A DNA stretch of 15,782 nucleotides from CAZIHO01 sp964538875 (lineage in GTDB: Bacteria > Pseudomonadota > Gammaproteobacteria > Chromatiales > Chromatiaceae). Below are positions 6,505 to 14,326 of the stretch, piece by piece. The position numbers were made by a program, and so were the translations under genes. The stretch is taken from the NCBI GenBank assembly GCA_964538875.1, contig CAZIHO010000084.1, positions 1 to 15,782 on the forward strand, written 5' to 3'. A model generated the notes under the pieces. The model was not told where the DNA came from and made no database searches. It saw nothing but the letters and a program-made list of their open reading frames with translations. The first letter of the stretch is position 1; every line of letters begins with the position of its first letter.

Positions 6505-7038
6505 ATGGGTCCACGCCAGCGCGGTTATAGCCTCATCGAGGCAATGATCCTGATTACCCTGATCGCCATTCTGGCCGCCATCGCCGTTGCTCCCTTCAAT
6601 ACCCTGGTGGCGTCCGCCCGTCAGGACGCCGAAATCAATGAAATGCTGACCTTTCTGCATTTGGCCCGGAGCGAGGCCACCAAGCAACGGCAAAAAACCA
6701 TCATTTGCGCCAGCAACGACGGGGTCAGCTGCCAGGACAGCAGCCAATGGAGTAGAGGCTATTTGATGTTCGTGGACCACGATGGGGACCGTGACCACAG
6801 CGGCGACGAGACGGTCCTGCGTCAACATCGGACGGATACCGGGATCCAGATCCATACCACCAGCGGCCGCCGGACCATCAGCTACCAGCCAGATGGAAGT
6901 TCTACCGGCAGCAATCTAACCATCACCTTCTGTGACGCCGCCGGTGCCATCCCGCCCAAGGCGGTCATCGTCGCCAACACCGGCCGCGCCCGGGTCGCTA
7001 CTAGCCTATCGGATGGGTCGGCACCCGGTTGCGGTTGA
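6505..7038 (+). CDS. type IV pilus/type II secretion pseudopilin, FimT/GspH family
   Basis: From the ATG at 6505 the protein has 177 residues and begins MGPRQRG, then YSLIEAMILITLIAILAAIA. This is a short basic leader ending in Gly, a prepilin-peptidase cleavage site with Glu at position +5, and a hydrophobic N-terminal helix. The C-terminal part (YQPDGSS, TITFCDAAGA, NTGRARV, ending DGSAPGCG) fits the FimT/GspH globular domain, with two cysteines in the usual places. Such minor pseudopilins prime pilus or pseudopilus assembly in the inner membrane. The frame stays open upstream to 6454 and has an ATG at 6481, but 6505 gives a normal leader length. No good Shine-Dalgarno site precedes any of them. 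No other pilus genes are nearby, and the gene converges on fdhE with a 24-base gap. Confidence 0.88.
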   Translation: MGPRQRGYSLIEAMILITLIAILAAIAVAPFNTLVASARQDAEINEMLTFLHLARSEATKQRQKTIICASNDGVSCQDSSQWSRGYLMFVDHDGDRDHSGDETVLRQHRTDTGIQIHTTSGRRTISYQPDGSSTGSNLTITFCDAAGAIPPKAVIVANTGRARVATSLSDGSAPGCG

Positions 7039-7062
7039 ATCGGTCCGGCGGGCGGGTGGGGC

Positions 7063-7977
7063 CTACTCGGGCTCGCCTGCGCCCATTTGCAGCAGAAAAT
7101 TGACGCCGCTGGGCGCGTAGCCCTGCTCCCCCACCAAAATATCCAGGGCCAGGGAGGCCAGGTCATCGGCGAAGGGGTCCACCAAAGGGTCCCGGTCCCG
7201 GAAACAAACCTTGAGATAGGTATGGCAAACGCCACAGGCCTCGGCCCGCACCGGATCATCGGCGCGGCCATCGATGGAGAAATAGCTCAGGTCCCGGTCC
7301 TCGCCACATTGACTGCATTGGGCCCGAACCCGATGCCATTCGCTCCCGCACAGGCAACATTGCAAATACCTGAGTCCTTGGTCATCGCCCCGTACCAGGG
7401 CCGCCACCGGCGGGGAACCGCACACCGGACAGAGCGTGGGATCTTCTGGCGCCGCTACCGCGTCCGGAGCCAAGGCCATCGCCAGATGGACCCAATAAAC
7501 CTGCAAGGCCGCACCAATCAGAGGCGCGCCACCCAAGTCCAGGCCTTCCAGATCGCCGGCTAGCAATTGGCCGGCCTGCTGCTCCAACCAGTCGGGCCCG
7601 GCACCGGCCAGCATCTCCAGGATGGCTTGGCCCTCGGGCGGAACCTGGTCCCGCAAGCCTTCCACCAGTTGGACCACCAGCGCCCGCCACAGCGGGTCCC
7701 GCCGCCAGCCGCTGGGCGCCAGGGGCGGCATCCCATGCTCCAGGCACTGCTGGAGCAACTCTGGGGTGGCCAGGGGCACGGGGGGCAACTGGTCCAGCAA
7801 CCGCTGCTGGGCGTCGCTCAATGCCGCCGCGAAACGTAGGTATTCCGCCAGCCCATGGCCATTGGCCAATTGGCGAAAACGCCGGGCCCGGTCGGCGAAC
7901 AGAAACCGCTCGGGCAAGCGCAAACGGGGAGCGTCAGCCCCCAGGTTGGCGCCGGGGACAAGGGAATCGCTAGTCAC
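7063..7977 (-). CDS. fdhE: formate dehydrogenase accessory protein FdhE
   Basis: 304 residues from a GTG start at 7977. The C-terminal half has four CxxC pairs, as expected for FdhE: C183/C186 (CPVC), C207/C210 (CCLC), C221/C224 (CSQC) and C248/C251 (CGVC). These are rubredoxin-like metal-binding motifs. FdhE is a cytoplasmic protein needed for maturation of respiratory formate dehydrogenases; in E. coli it contacts the catalytic subunit. The end (DDLASLALDILVGEQGY, then SGVNFLLQMG) is also typical. It is the last gene of the fdh operon, 62 bases after the cytochrome b gene and separated from it by a strong hairpin. The ribosome-binding site is poor, so expression may be lower than for the structural subunits. 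Confidence 0.93.
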   Translation of the reverse strand: MTSDSLVPGANLGADAPRLRLPERFLFADRARRFRQLANGHGLAEYLRFAAALSDAQQRLLDQLPPVPLATPELLQQCLEHGMPPLAPSGWRRDPLWRALVVQLVEGLRDQVPPEGQAILEMLAGAGPDWLEQQAGQLLAGDLEGLDLGGAPLIGAALQVYWVHLAMALAPDAVAAPEDPTLCPVCGSPPVAALVRGDDQGLRYLQCCLCGSEWHRVRAQCSQCGEDRDLSYFSIDGRADDPVRAEACGVCHTYLKVCFRDRDPLVDPFADDLASLALDILVGEQGYAPSGVNFLLQMGAGEPE

Positions 7978-7997
7978 ATTGGCTCACTCAAATCAAG

Positions 7998-8025
7998 GGG
8001 CCGGGCGGAACCGACCGCCCGGCCC
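7998..8025 (-). terminator. perfect 11-bp hairpin between the cytochrome b gene and fdhE (attenuator or terminator)
   Basis: GGGCCGGGCGG (7998-8008) and CCGCCCGGCCC (8015-8025) are exact inverted repeats around a six-base loop. On the minus transcript the stem is followed by CUUGAUUUGAG, a weak U-rich run. It starts 14 bases after the cytochrome b stop and ends 20 bases before fdhE. It could partly end transcription or protect the 3' end of the structural mRNA, lowering fdhE relative to the enzyme subunits. Confidence 0.5.
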
Positions 8026-8039
8026 AAACAGATGACAGG

Positions 8040-8660
8040 CTAGCGCTCGGTGGTCTGGCGGAACCAGGCCCGATGATGCTGCTTAGCCCAAGCACGGGTG
8101 ACGGTACCGTACCACATGGCGCGGATGGTGCCCTTGGTCCAGATGGCGGCATAGATATGCACGAAGATCAGGCAGATCATCACCACCGCCGTGGCCGCAT
8201 GCACCACCGACGCCAACCGGGTCAGGTCCACCGAGAAGTGGAACCAGGCCCGCCACAGCACGACGCCGGACCCGGCCAGCAACAGGGAGCAGAGCACCAG
8301 CAACCAGAACAAAATCTTCTGGCCGCCGTTGTACTTACCCTGTTCCGGCATGTTTTGGTCATTGCCATCCACCATTTCCCGCACCCGCCCCAGCCACTGC
8401 CAATCCACCGCGCCCATCAGGTTGAGCTTGGCGAAGCGCAGCACCATGATGAGGAAGGCGAACGACATCAACACGCCCAGGTAGGGATGCAGGATGCGCG
8501 TCCAGGTCCCGCCGCCAAACAGCAGGGTCAGGGGCCAGAAGGCCGGATGAAATAGCGCCAACCCGGATAAGCCGATGAGGATAAAACTGATGCCCACCAG
8601 CCAATGGTTGGCCCGTTCCGAGGCCGTGTACCGGACCAGATCATTGGGATCCCGTTTCAT
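8040..8660 (-). CDS. fdoI: formate dehydrogenase gamma subunit, cytochrome b556
   Basis: 206 residues with four membrane helices at about 20-40, 55-76, 113-136 and 150-172. Likely heme b ligands include H19 (RANHW), H58 (ILHPYLG), H154 (VVHAATA) and H168 (FVHIY). This subunit anchors the complex in the inner membrane and passes electrons from the iron-sulfur subunit to quinone. The frame is open to 8786, but the ATG at 8660 is the right start: it gives MKRDPNDLVRYTASERANHW, the normal family N-terminus, and overlaps the stop of the preceding subunit in ATGA. The symbol follows E. coli fdoI/fdnI; the sequence does not say which of the two it matches. Confidence 0.94.
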   Translation of the reverse strand: MKRDPNDLVRYTASERANHWLVGISFILIGLSGLALFHPAFWPLTLLFGGGTWTRILHPYLGVLMSFAFLIMVLRFAKLNLMGAVDWQWLGRVREMVDGNDQNMPEQGKYNGGQKILFWLLVLCSLLLAGSGVVLWRAWFHFSVDLTRLASVVHAATAVVMICLIFVHIYAAIWTKGTIRAMWYGTVTRAWAKQHHRAWFRQTTER

Positions 8661-9532
8661 TGCTCGAACTCCTTCTCCATTTCCTTGGAGACTTCGTTGG
8701 GGCCCTTCATTACGTAATGGAACAGGCTTGCCAGGGCCACCGCCGCCATCCCGGCGATGGCCAACGGCTTGGTGACACCCTTCCACACCGCCACCAGGGG
8801 ACTGATCTGGGGCTCCTTGGCCAAGCCAGAGTAGAGCCCCGGCTGGTCCGCGTGGTGCAGCACATACATGACGTGGGTGCCCCCCACCCCGGCTGGATCA
8901 TAGAGACCTGCGTTGGTGTAGCCCCGGGACTTGAGATCCGTGACCCGCTTGCTGGCGTGTTCCCGCATGGCCTCCTTGCTGCCGAAGTGGATGGCGCCGG
9001 TGGGACACACCTTGGCACACGCCGGCGCCTGACCCACCGCCACCCGATCCGAGCAGAGGCTGCACTTATAGGCCTTGTGATCCACTTCCGACAGGCGCGG
9101 GATGTTGAAGGGACAGCCGCTGACACAGTACCCACAGCCGATGCAATGCTCCTGCTGAAAGTCCACGATGCCGTTGGCGTGCTGGATGATGGCGCCGGGG
9201 GCCGGACAGGCCTTGAGGCAGCCCGGATCGCCGCAATGCATACAGCCGTCCTTGCGGATCAGCCATTCCAGCCGGCCGCCCTGCTCCACTTCGGCGTAAC
9301 GCATCAAAGTCCAGGACTTGGCCGTCAGGTCCGCCGGGTTGTCATAGACCCCCACATTAGCGCCGACCTCGTCGCGCAGGTCGTTCCATTCCATGCAGGC
9401 CACCTGGCAGGCCTTGCAACCGATGCATTGGGATACATCGATGAGCTTGGCCACTTCCAGGGTGGCGCGGGCCTGGGCCGTCTCGGTGGTGGTCGCCGAG
9501 CGCCGCTTGATATCGAGCGATGCGAGTGACAT
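8657..9532 (-). CDS. fdoH: formate dehydrogenase beta subunit, four [4Fe-4S] clusters
   Basis: 291 residues with sixteen cysteines in four ferredoxin-type groups: C36/39/42/46 (CIGCKACQVAC), C97/100/105/109 (CMHCGDPGCLKAC), C130/133/136/140 (CIGCGYCVSGC) and C157/160/172/176 (CSLC, then ACAKVC). A single membrane helix near 255-275 (PLAIAGMAAVALASLFHYV) anchors it, as in FdnH/FdoH. It carries electrons from the periplasmic catalytic subunit to the cytochrome b subunit. GGAGG sits five bases before the ATG, the gene begins 10 bases after the alpha subunit, and its TGA overlaps the start of the gamma subunit. There is no Tat signal; the subunit is expected to be exported with the alpha subunit. 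Confidence 0.96.
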   Translation of the reverse strand: MSLASLDIKRRSATTTETAQARATLEVAKLIDVSQCIGCKACQVACMEWNDLRDEVGANVGVYDNPADLTAKSWTLMRYAEVEQGGRLEWLIRKDGCMHCGDPGCLKACPAPGAIIQHANGIVDFQQEHCIGCGYCVSGCPFNIPRLSEVDHKAYKCSLCSDRVAVGQAPACAKVCPTGAIHFGSKEAMREHASKRVTDLKSRGYTNAGLYDPAGVGGTHVMYVLHHADQPGLYSGLAKEPQISPLVAVWKGVTKPLAIAGMAAVALASLFHYVMKGPNEVSKEMEKEFEQ

Positions 9533-9542
9533 GGCAACCTCC

Positions 9543-12500
9543 TCAGACTTTCTCTAGGTTCACCAAGAACGCCTTGAACTCCGGCGTCTGGGAATTGGCA
9601 TCTCCGACGAAGGGCGTCAGGTTGTTGGCCAGATACCCCGGCCGGGTCAAGCCCTTGAACCCCCAGTGGATGGGAATGCCCACCGTATGCACCTTCTTGC
9701 CGTCCACCTCCAGGACCTTGATGCGCTTGGTCACCACCGCCGTAGCTATGAGGTGACCCCGATTGGAACGCACCTTGACCCGATCCCCCTGGGCGATGCC
9801 CCTCTCCCTGGCCAGTTCCTCGCCGATTTCCACAAACGGCGCTGGTTGGGTGATGGCGTTCAACTTGGAGTGCTTGGTCCAGAAGTGGAAATGCTCCACC
9901 AACCGGTAGGTGGTTGCCACGTAGGGGAAGTCCTTGGCGGTGCCGAACGCCTGCCCATCCCCCGGATAGACCCGGGCGGCCGGATTCGACTTGGCCTTGG
10001 CGTTACCCGGATGCAGGGGATTGGTGTCCAGGGGCGACTCGAAGGGCTCGTAATGGACCGGCAAGGGTCCGTCCACCATCCGCTCCGGAGTGAATAGGCG
10101 CGCCACTCCTTCCGCATTCATGATGAAGGGCATCACCAAGTCTTCCGGCTTGGCGTCCGGACGCATGTCCGGAATGTCGTTGCCACCCCACTTATCGCCG
10201 GTCCACTTGATAACCGCCCGGCTGGCGTCCCAGGGTTTGCCGGACAGGTCGCAGGAGGCCCGGTTATAGAGGATGCGCCGGTTGGCGGGCCAGGCGTAGC
10301 CCCAGTTCAGGGTTTGCCCCAAACCGCTGGGATCTGCCGGATCCCGCCGGGCGGTCAGGTTGCCCGCCTGGGACCACATACCACAGTAGATCCAGTTACC
10401 GCTGGCGGTACTGCCATCATCCCGCAGTTGGGCGAATCCGCTCAACTGGTCGCCCGCCTTGGCCAACACCTTACTGGCGTCCTTGGGATCGGTCAGGTCC
10501 ATCAGGGCCTTGCCCGAGATTTCCATGGCCAATTCTTCCGGATTGGGCCGGTGGGGAATCCGATAGGGCCAGGCCAACGCCTTGATGGGCTCCGGGAACG
10601 CGCCGCCCTCCTTGGCATACAGGGCCCGCAAACGGGTGAACAGGGTGCCCATGATTTCCAGATCGCTCAAGGCCTCGCCGGGACCGTCCGCCGCCTTCCA
10701 ATGCCACTGGATGACCCGGCCGGAATTGGTGAAGCTGCCGTCCTCCTCCGCAAACAGGGTGGCCGGCAAGCGAAACACCTCGGTCTGGACCTGGGCCGGA
10801 TCCACCTCGTTGAACTCGCCGAAGGGCCGCCAGAACTCGGCGGTTTCCGTGGCCAAGGGGTCCATGACCACCAAATACTTGAGCTTGCTCAACGCGGTGG
10901 CGATCTTGGCCTTGTGGGACACGGACGCCAGCGGGTTGAAGCCTTGGCAGAAGAAGCCGTTCATCTTGCCCTGGTGCATACGCTCGAACATGGCCAATAC
11001 GTCGTAGGCGCCATCCTTCTTCGGCAACCAGTCGTAGCAAAAGTCATTCTCGGCGGTGGCCGCGTTGCCGTACCAGGACTTGCACAGGCTGGTGAACCAC
11101 TTGGGGAAGTTTTGCGGGTAGTTCATCTGCCCAGGCCGCAGCGCCTTGGGGGTGCGCTTTTGGAGGTAGGTGGCCCGGTTGGAATCCCCGTCCGTGGGCG
11201 CCGACAGGTAGCCGGGCAATACCTCGGAATAGAGACACTGGTCGGTGATGCCCTGCACGTTGGCATGTCCGCGCAGCGCGTTGATGCCGCCCCCCGCCAT
11301 GCCCATGTTGCCCAGCAACAGTTGGATCATGGCCATGGTACGGATGTTCTGGGAGCCCACCGAATGTTGGGTCCAGCCCAGCGCATAACAGATAGTCATG
11401 GTCTTGTCCGGCGCGGCGGTGCCGGCGATGTACTCGCAGACCTTGAGGAAATCCGCCTTGGAGGTACCGCACACCCGGCTCACCATGTCCGGCGTATAGA
11501 CCGAGTAATGGCGCTTCATCACCTGGAACACGCAGTTGGGGTTTTGCAGGGTTTCGTCCACCAGCGCCATGCCCTGGTCGTCCAACTGGTATTTCCAGCT
11601 ACCCGGGTCGTACTTGCGCTTGGCCTCGTCATAGCCGCTGAATAGGCCATCGGCAAAGCCAAACTGGTCGCTAATCAGGAACGGCGCATTGGTAAAGGCT
11701 TTTACATAGTCTTCGTGGATCTTGCCGTTGCCCAGCAAATAATTGATGACGCCGCCCAGGAAGGCGATGTCGCTGCCGGATCGAATCGGCGCATAAAAGT
11801 CGGATACGGACGCGGAGCGGGTGAAGCGGGGGTCCACCACCACCAGCTTGGCGTTGCGGTTGGCCTTCGCCTCGATGACCCACTTAAAGCCACAGGGATG
11901 CGCCTCGGCCGCGTTGCCGCCCATGACCAGGATGAGGTCAGCGTTCTTGATGTCCACCCAATGGTTGGTCATCGAACCACGCCCAAACGTCGGAGCCAGA
12001 CTGGCCACCGTCGGGGCGTGTCAAATGCGCGCCTGGGTATCTAGCGTGACGACGCCAAGACCGCGCAGAATCTTGTGGGTCAAATAGCCGGTTTCGTTGG
12101 TGGCGGCGGAACTGGCCAGAAAGCCGGTGGTATTCCAACGGTTGACCAGGGTTCCGTCGGCGTTCTGGACCTGGAAGTTGGCATCCCGGTCCGCCTTCAT
12201 GTGCTTGGTGATCCGGGTGAAGGCCTCGTCCCAGGTAATCCGCTTCCATTCGCTGGACCCCGCTTCCCGCACCTCCGGGTACTTGAGGCGATTCGGGCTG
12301 TGGACCATGTCCAGCAGGCCCGCGCCCTTGGGACAGAGGGTGCCCCGGTTGACCGGATTATCGGGATCTCCCTCGATATGGAAGATGGCGGACTTGGCGT
12401 TTTTGGACTTATCGCCCAGAGAATAAATGAGTACGCCACAACTGACCGAGCAATAGGGGCAGGTGTTGCGAGTTTCGGTGGCATGGGCCAGTTTGTAGGT

Positions 12501-12608
12501 CCGCGCCTCGGCTAGGGCGACCTGGGGCGAGAACCCGAGGGCGGCCAAGCTCGAAGTGGTGACCCCGGCCGCGCCGACCTTCAGAAATTGGCGCCGGGTG
12601 AGTTGCAT
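9543..12608 (-). CDS. fdoG: respiratory formate dehydrogenase alpha subunit, selenocysteine- and molybdopterin-containing
   Basis: One 1021-residue protein if the in-frame TGA at 12021-12023 is read as selenocysteine (residue 196). E. coli FdnG and FdoG have about 1015 residues with Sec at 196. It starts at ATG 12608 with GGAGG five bases upstream and a Tat signal MQLTRRQFLKVGAAGVTTSS. A [4Fe-4S] site follows: C50, C53, C57 (NTCPYCSVSC) and C92 (GTLCPKG). The active-site region reads TLDTQARI-U-HAPTVASLAPTFGRG, then MTNHWVDIKNADLILVMGGN, typical of this subfamily. The rest is a molybdopterin oxidoreductase with a molydopterin-dinucleotide-binding C-terminal domain. It oxidises formate to CO2 in the periplasm. 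Ordinary gene callers would split it into two ORFs at 12608-12021 and 12008-9543. The symbol follows E. coli; fdnG would be equally fair. Confidence 0.96.
11992..12023 (-). promoter_or_regulatory. selenocysteine UGA codon with bacterial SECIS hairpin
   Basis: TGA is codon 196 of the formate dehydrogenase alpha gene. Immediately after it, numbering the U of UGA as 1, the mRNA bases 15-32 (GGUGGCCAGUCUGGCUCC) fold into a stem with a bulged U17 and an apical loop containing G23 and U24. These are the three bases known to matter for SelB binding in E. coli fdhF, at the same spacing. Reading through therefore needs SelB, SelA, SelC tRNA-Sec and SelD, encoded elsewhere in the genome. Confidence 0.92.
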
Positions 12609-13043
12609 GGATTCCTCCACTCCTGATGGGTTTCTAGAATTCGGCGGTGTTGGGTGCCCGCCTGTTACCGGATCCCGGCTGGATGGAGTGATGCGTCTGC
12701 TCCGCGCAGTGCGCCGGAAATCCGCTGGCCGGATCAAGGTTGTCCGTCCTGATACTAAAGATGGCACAAGTTGCTACAGATAAGCAATTCGGGATATGCC
12801 TATTCTCAGATTTTATGACCGCGCAGCGGTCGCAATCCCTCACCGGGGGGAACTGCGATAACCCCCCCTGGCGGCCATCCTCTCCGGCCGGGACCCGAGC
12901 CCGGCAGATGGGGCCAGCAAGGTCGCACCGAGGGCCGGTCCGGCCAGGGGTTCGCGTAGCGGGTCAGGGGTTGACCTGGCGGAAGCTGGGCTGGCAACCG
13001 GGCAGAGCGCTGGTGGTTACCCGGTCTTGCCGGGCCAGCAGCC
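12609..13043. other. 435-base intergenic region upstream of the formate dehydrogenase operon
   Basis: No convincing gene. It should hold the fdh operon promoter and the 3' end of the LON-protein transcript. Inverted repeats visible: TTGCT-N7-AGCAA (12771-12787); GACCGC-GCA-GCGGTC (12817-12831), next to an AT-rich run; GGGGGG-N11-CCCCCC (12845-12867); and CCCGG-TCTTG-CCGGG (13020-13034), extended by GCTGG/CCAGC and lying just past the LON-protein stop. None has a clear T-tract. No convincing sigma-70, sigma-54 or FNR site was found by eye. Confidence 0.5.
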
Positions 13044-13649
13044 CTAGGACTCCGCCAAGCTCATGCCGCCCAGGTCGCTCAGGAGTTCACTGAGCCGTTC
13101 CAGTAGTCGCAGGGGGTCATGCAATTGCAGCAGGGGTTGCTTGTCCCGCAGAGGGAACGGCAGCAATTCCGCTAGGCGGTAGCCGACCCAGGCAGCGTCA
13201 TCGAAGCGGGTCGGGAGTCCTTCGTACCAGCGGCCGACCCGTCCCATCAGATTGCGGGCCAGATCCGCCAGTGGGTAATAGTCCGCCGGTAAGGACAAGC
13301 TGGCCGCCGCTGGCAACAGCTCCACCTGGGCCCGCACCAATTGGTTAGGCTCGATGCGCTGGTCACGGATGCGAAAGCGTTGCCCGCCGACGCAGGTGAT
13401 ACCGAGCAGCCCGTCGTGACGGGTGTGCCAGTCCACGATCCGGGCCAGGGTACCGATGCGATGGGTGAAGGCCGCCTCCCCCACCTCGCTGCCGCCCGAG
13501 ATCAGGGCCACGCCGAACGGCCGGTCGTCCTTGAGGCAGGCACTCACCATGTCGATATAACGGGGCTCAAAAATCCGCAGCGGCAGGGGCCCCTCGGGAA
13601 ACAGCACCGTATGCAGTGGGAACAGGGGGACGTCCAGGGTCTCGCTCAC
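13044..13649 (-). CDS. LON substrate-binding (N-terminal) domain protein
   Basis: 201 residues from a GTG start at 13649. The N-terminus DVPLFPLHTVLFPEGPLPLR, then IFEPRY, is the signature of the Lon protease N-terminal domain. RPFGVALISGGSEVG and the following IGTLARIVDW strand also fit. No ATPase or protease domain follows, so it is a stand-alone LON-domain protein, a common type in proteobacteria with no well-established function. The GTG overlaps the ubiX stop as GTGA, showing translational coupling. The frame stays open far upstream (to 14027), but that part overlaps ubiX and looks like a shadow; the family N-terminus begins at 13649. The C-terminal region is Leu/Arg-rich and helical. 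Confidence 0.92.
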   Translation of the reverse strand: MSETLDVPLFPLHTVLFPEGPLPLRIFEPRYIDMVSACLKDDRPFGVALISGGSEVGEAAFTHRIGTLARIVDWHTRHDGLLGITCVGGQRFRIRDQRIEPNQLVRAQVELLPAAASLSLPADYYPLADLARNLMGRVGRWYEGLPTRFDDAAWVGYRLAELLPFPLRDKQPLLQLHDPLRLLERLSELLSDLGGMSLAES

Positions 13650-14266
13650 GCCTGACCCGCCTCCGGCGACTGTCCCCAACGGGGCAGGAGCTGATGGGGC
13701 ACGCCTAGGTGATCCAGAACGCGGGCCACAATGAAATCCACCAACTCCTCCACCTTGCTGGGTCCAAAATAAAACCCCGGACTGGCGGGCAGGATGAGGG
13801 CGCCCAGACGGGCCAGCTTGAGCATGTTGTCCAGGTGGATCACCGACAGGGGGGTTTCCCGCACCACCAGAATCAGCTGGCGCCGTTCCTTGAGCATCAC
13901 GTCGGCGGCCCGCTCGATCAGGTCGCCACTGATGCCGGCCGCCACCGCCGCCAGGGTCGCGGTGGTGCACGGACAAATGACCATGGTCTGGGCGGGGTGG
14001 GAGCCGCTGGCCACCGGCGCGGTCCATTCCCGGCGGCCGAACACCCGCAACTGGCCGGGTGCGGCGGCGAACCGTTCCGACAAAAAGGCTTGGACCCCGG
14101 CGGGGGTATCCGGCAACTCAAGCCCGGTTTCCATGCGGGTCACCAACTCCCCGGCCTCGGACATCAGCAGATAGACCGGCCGGCCGGCGCCCAGCAGACA
14201 TTCCAGCAGGCGCAGTCCGTAGCGGCTGCCGGAGGCTCCGGTGATGGCAAGGCAGATGGGTTGCAC
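13646..14266 (-). CDS. ubiX: flavin prenyltransferase UbiX
   Basis: 206 residues from GTG 14266. The FMN-binding start LAITGASGSRYGLRLLECL and the motifs MVICPCTTATLAAVAAG, LIERAADVMLKERR and LDNMLKLARLGALILPASPG are characteristic. UbiX joins dimethylallyl phosphate to FMN, making the prenylated cofactor used by the UbiD decarboxylase in ubiquinone synthesis. Length and sequence resemble Pseudomonas UbiX as I recall it, including PRWG near the end. A TTG at 14293 would add nine residues; neither start has a strong ribosome site, so the N-terminus is uncertain. The gene follows mpl closely and overlaps the LON-domain gene by four bases. Confidence 0.94.
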   Translation of the reverse strand: MQPICLAITGASGSRYGLRLLECLLGAGRPVYLLMSEAGELVTRMETGLELPDTPAGVQAFLSERFAAAPGQLRVFGRREWTAPVASGSHPAQTMVICPCTTATLAAVAAGISGDLIERAADVMLKERRQLILVVRETPLSVIHLDNMLKLARLGALILPASPGFYFGPSKVEELVDFIVARVLDHLGVPHQLLPRWGQSPEAGQA

Positions 14267-14326
14267 GGGGGCTTGGGTCCCTAGGGGTTGCAAGGAAAAC
14301 CAGGGCGGGTGCCCACCGGCTTAATC

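Noticed and set aside
6309..6530. Small plus-strand ORFs between the response regulator and the pseudopilin.
   Set aside because: Non-ATG or unsupported starts, no recognisable motif, and they overlap the likely pseudopilin promoter and start.
8660..9529. 289-residue plus-strand frame opposite the iron-sulfur subunit gene.
   Set aside because: Antisense to a gene with sixteen conserved cysteines; no motif of its own.
10314..11645. 443-residue open frame on the plus strand inside the formate dehydrogenase alpha gene.
   Set aside because: It lies wholly antisense to a well-supported enzyme gene. Its composition (His/Gly/Leu-rich, no recognisable motif) is that of a codon-bias shadow in GC-rich DNA.
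12009..12023. Frameshift or nonsense mutation splitting the formate dehydrogenase alpha gene.
   Set aside because: The frame is the same on both sides, and the codon position, flanking residues and SECIS match known selenocysteine sites.
12762..12774. TGGCACAAGTTGC as a plus-strand sigma-54 promoter.
   Set aside because: The GG-to-GC interval is 8 bases instead of 10, and it points away from the fdh operon.
12740..13093. 117-residue plus-strand frame in the gap upstream of the formate dehydrogenase operon.
   Set aside because: No ribosome site, Arg/Pro/Ser-rich shadow-like sequence, and it runs into the LON-domain gene on the opposite strand.
13650..14027. Long N-terminal extension of the LON-domain frame.
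   Set aside because: It overlaps ubiX completely in another frame. The family N-terminus begins at the GTG coupled to the ubiX stop.
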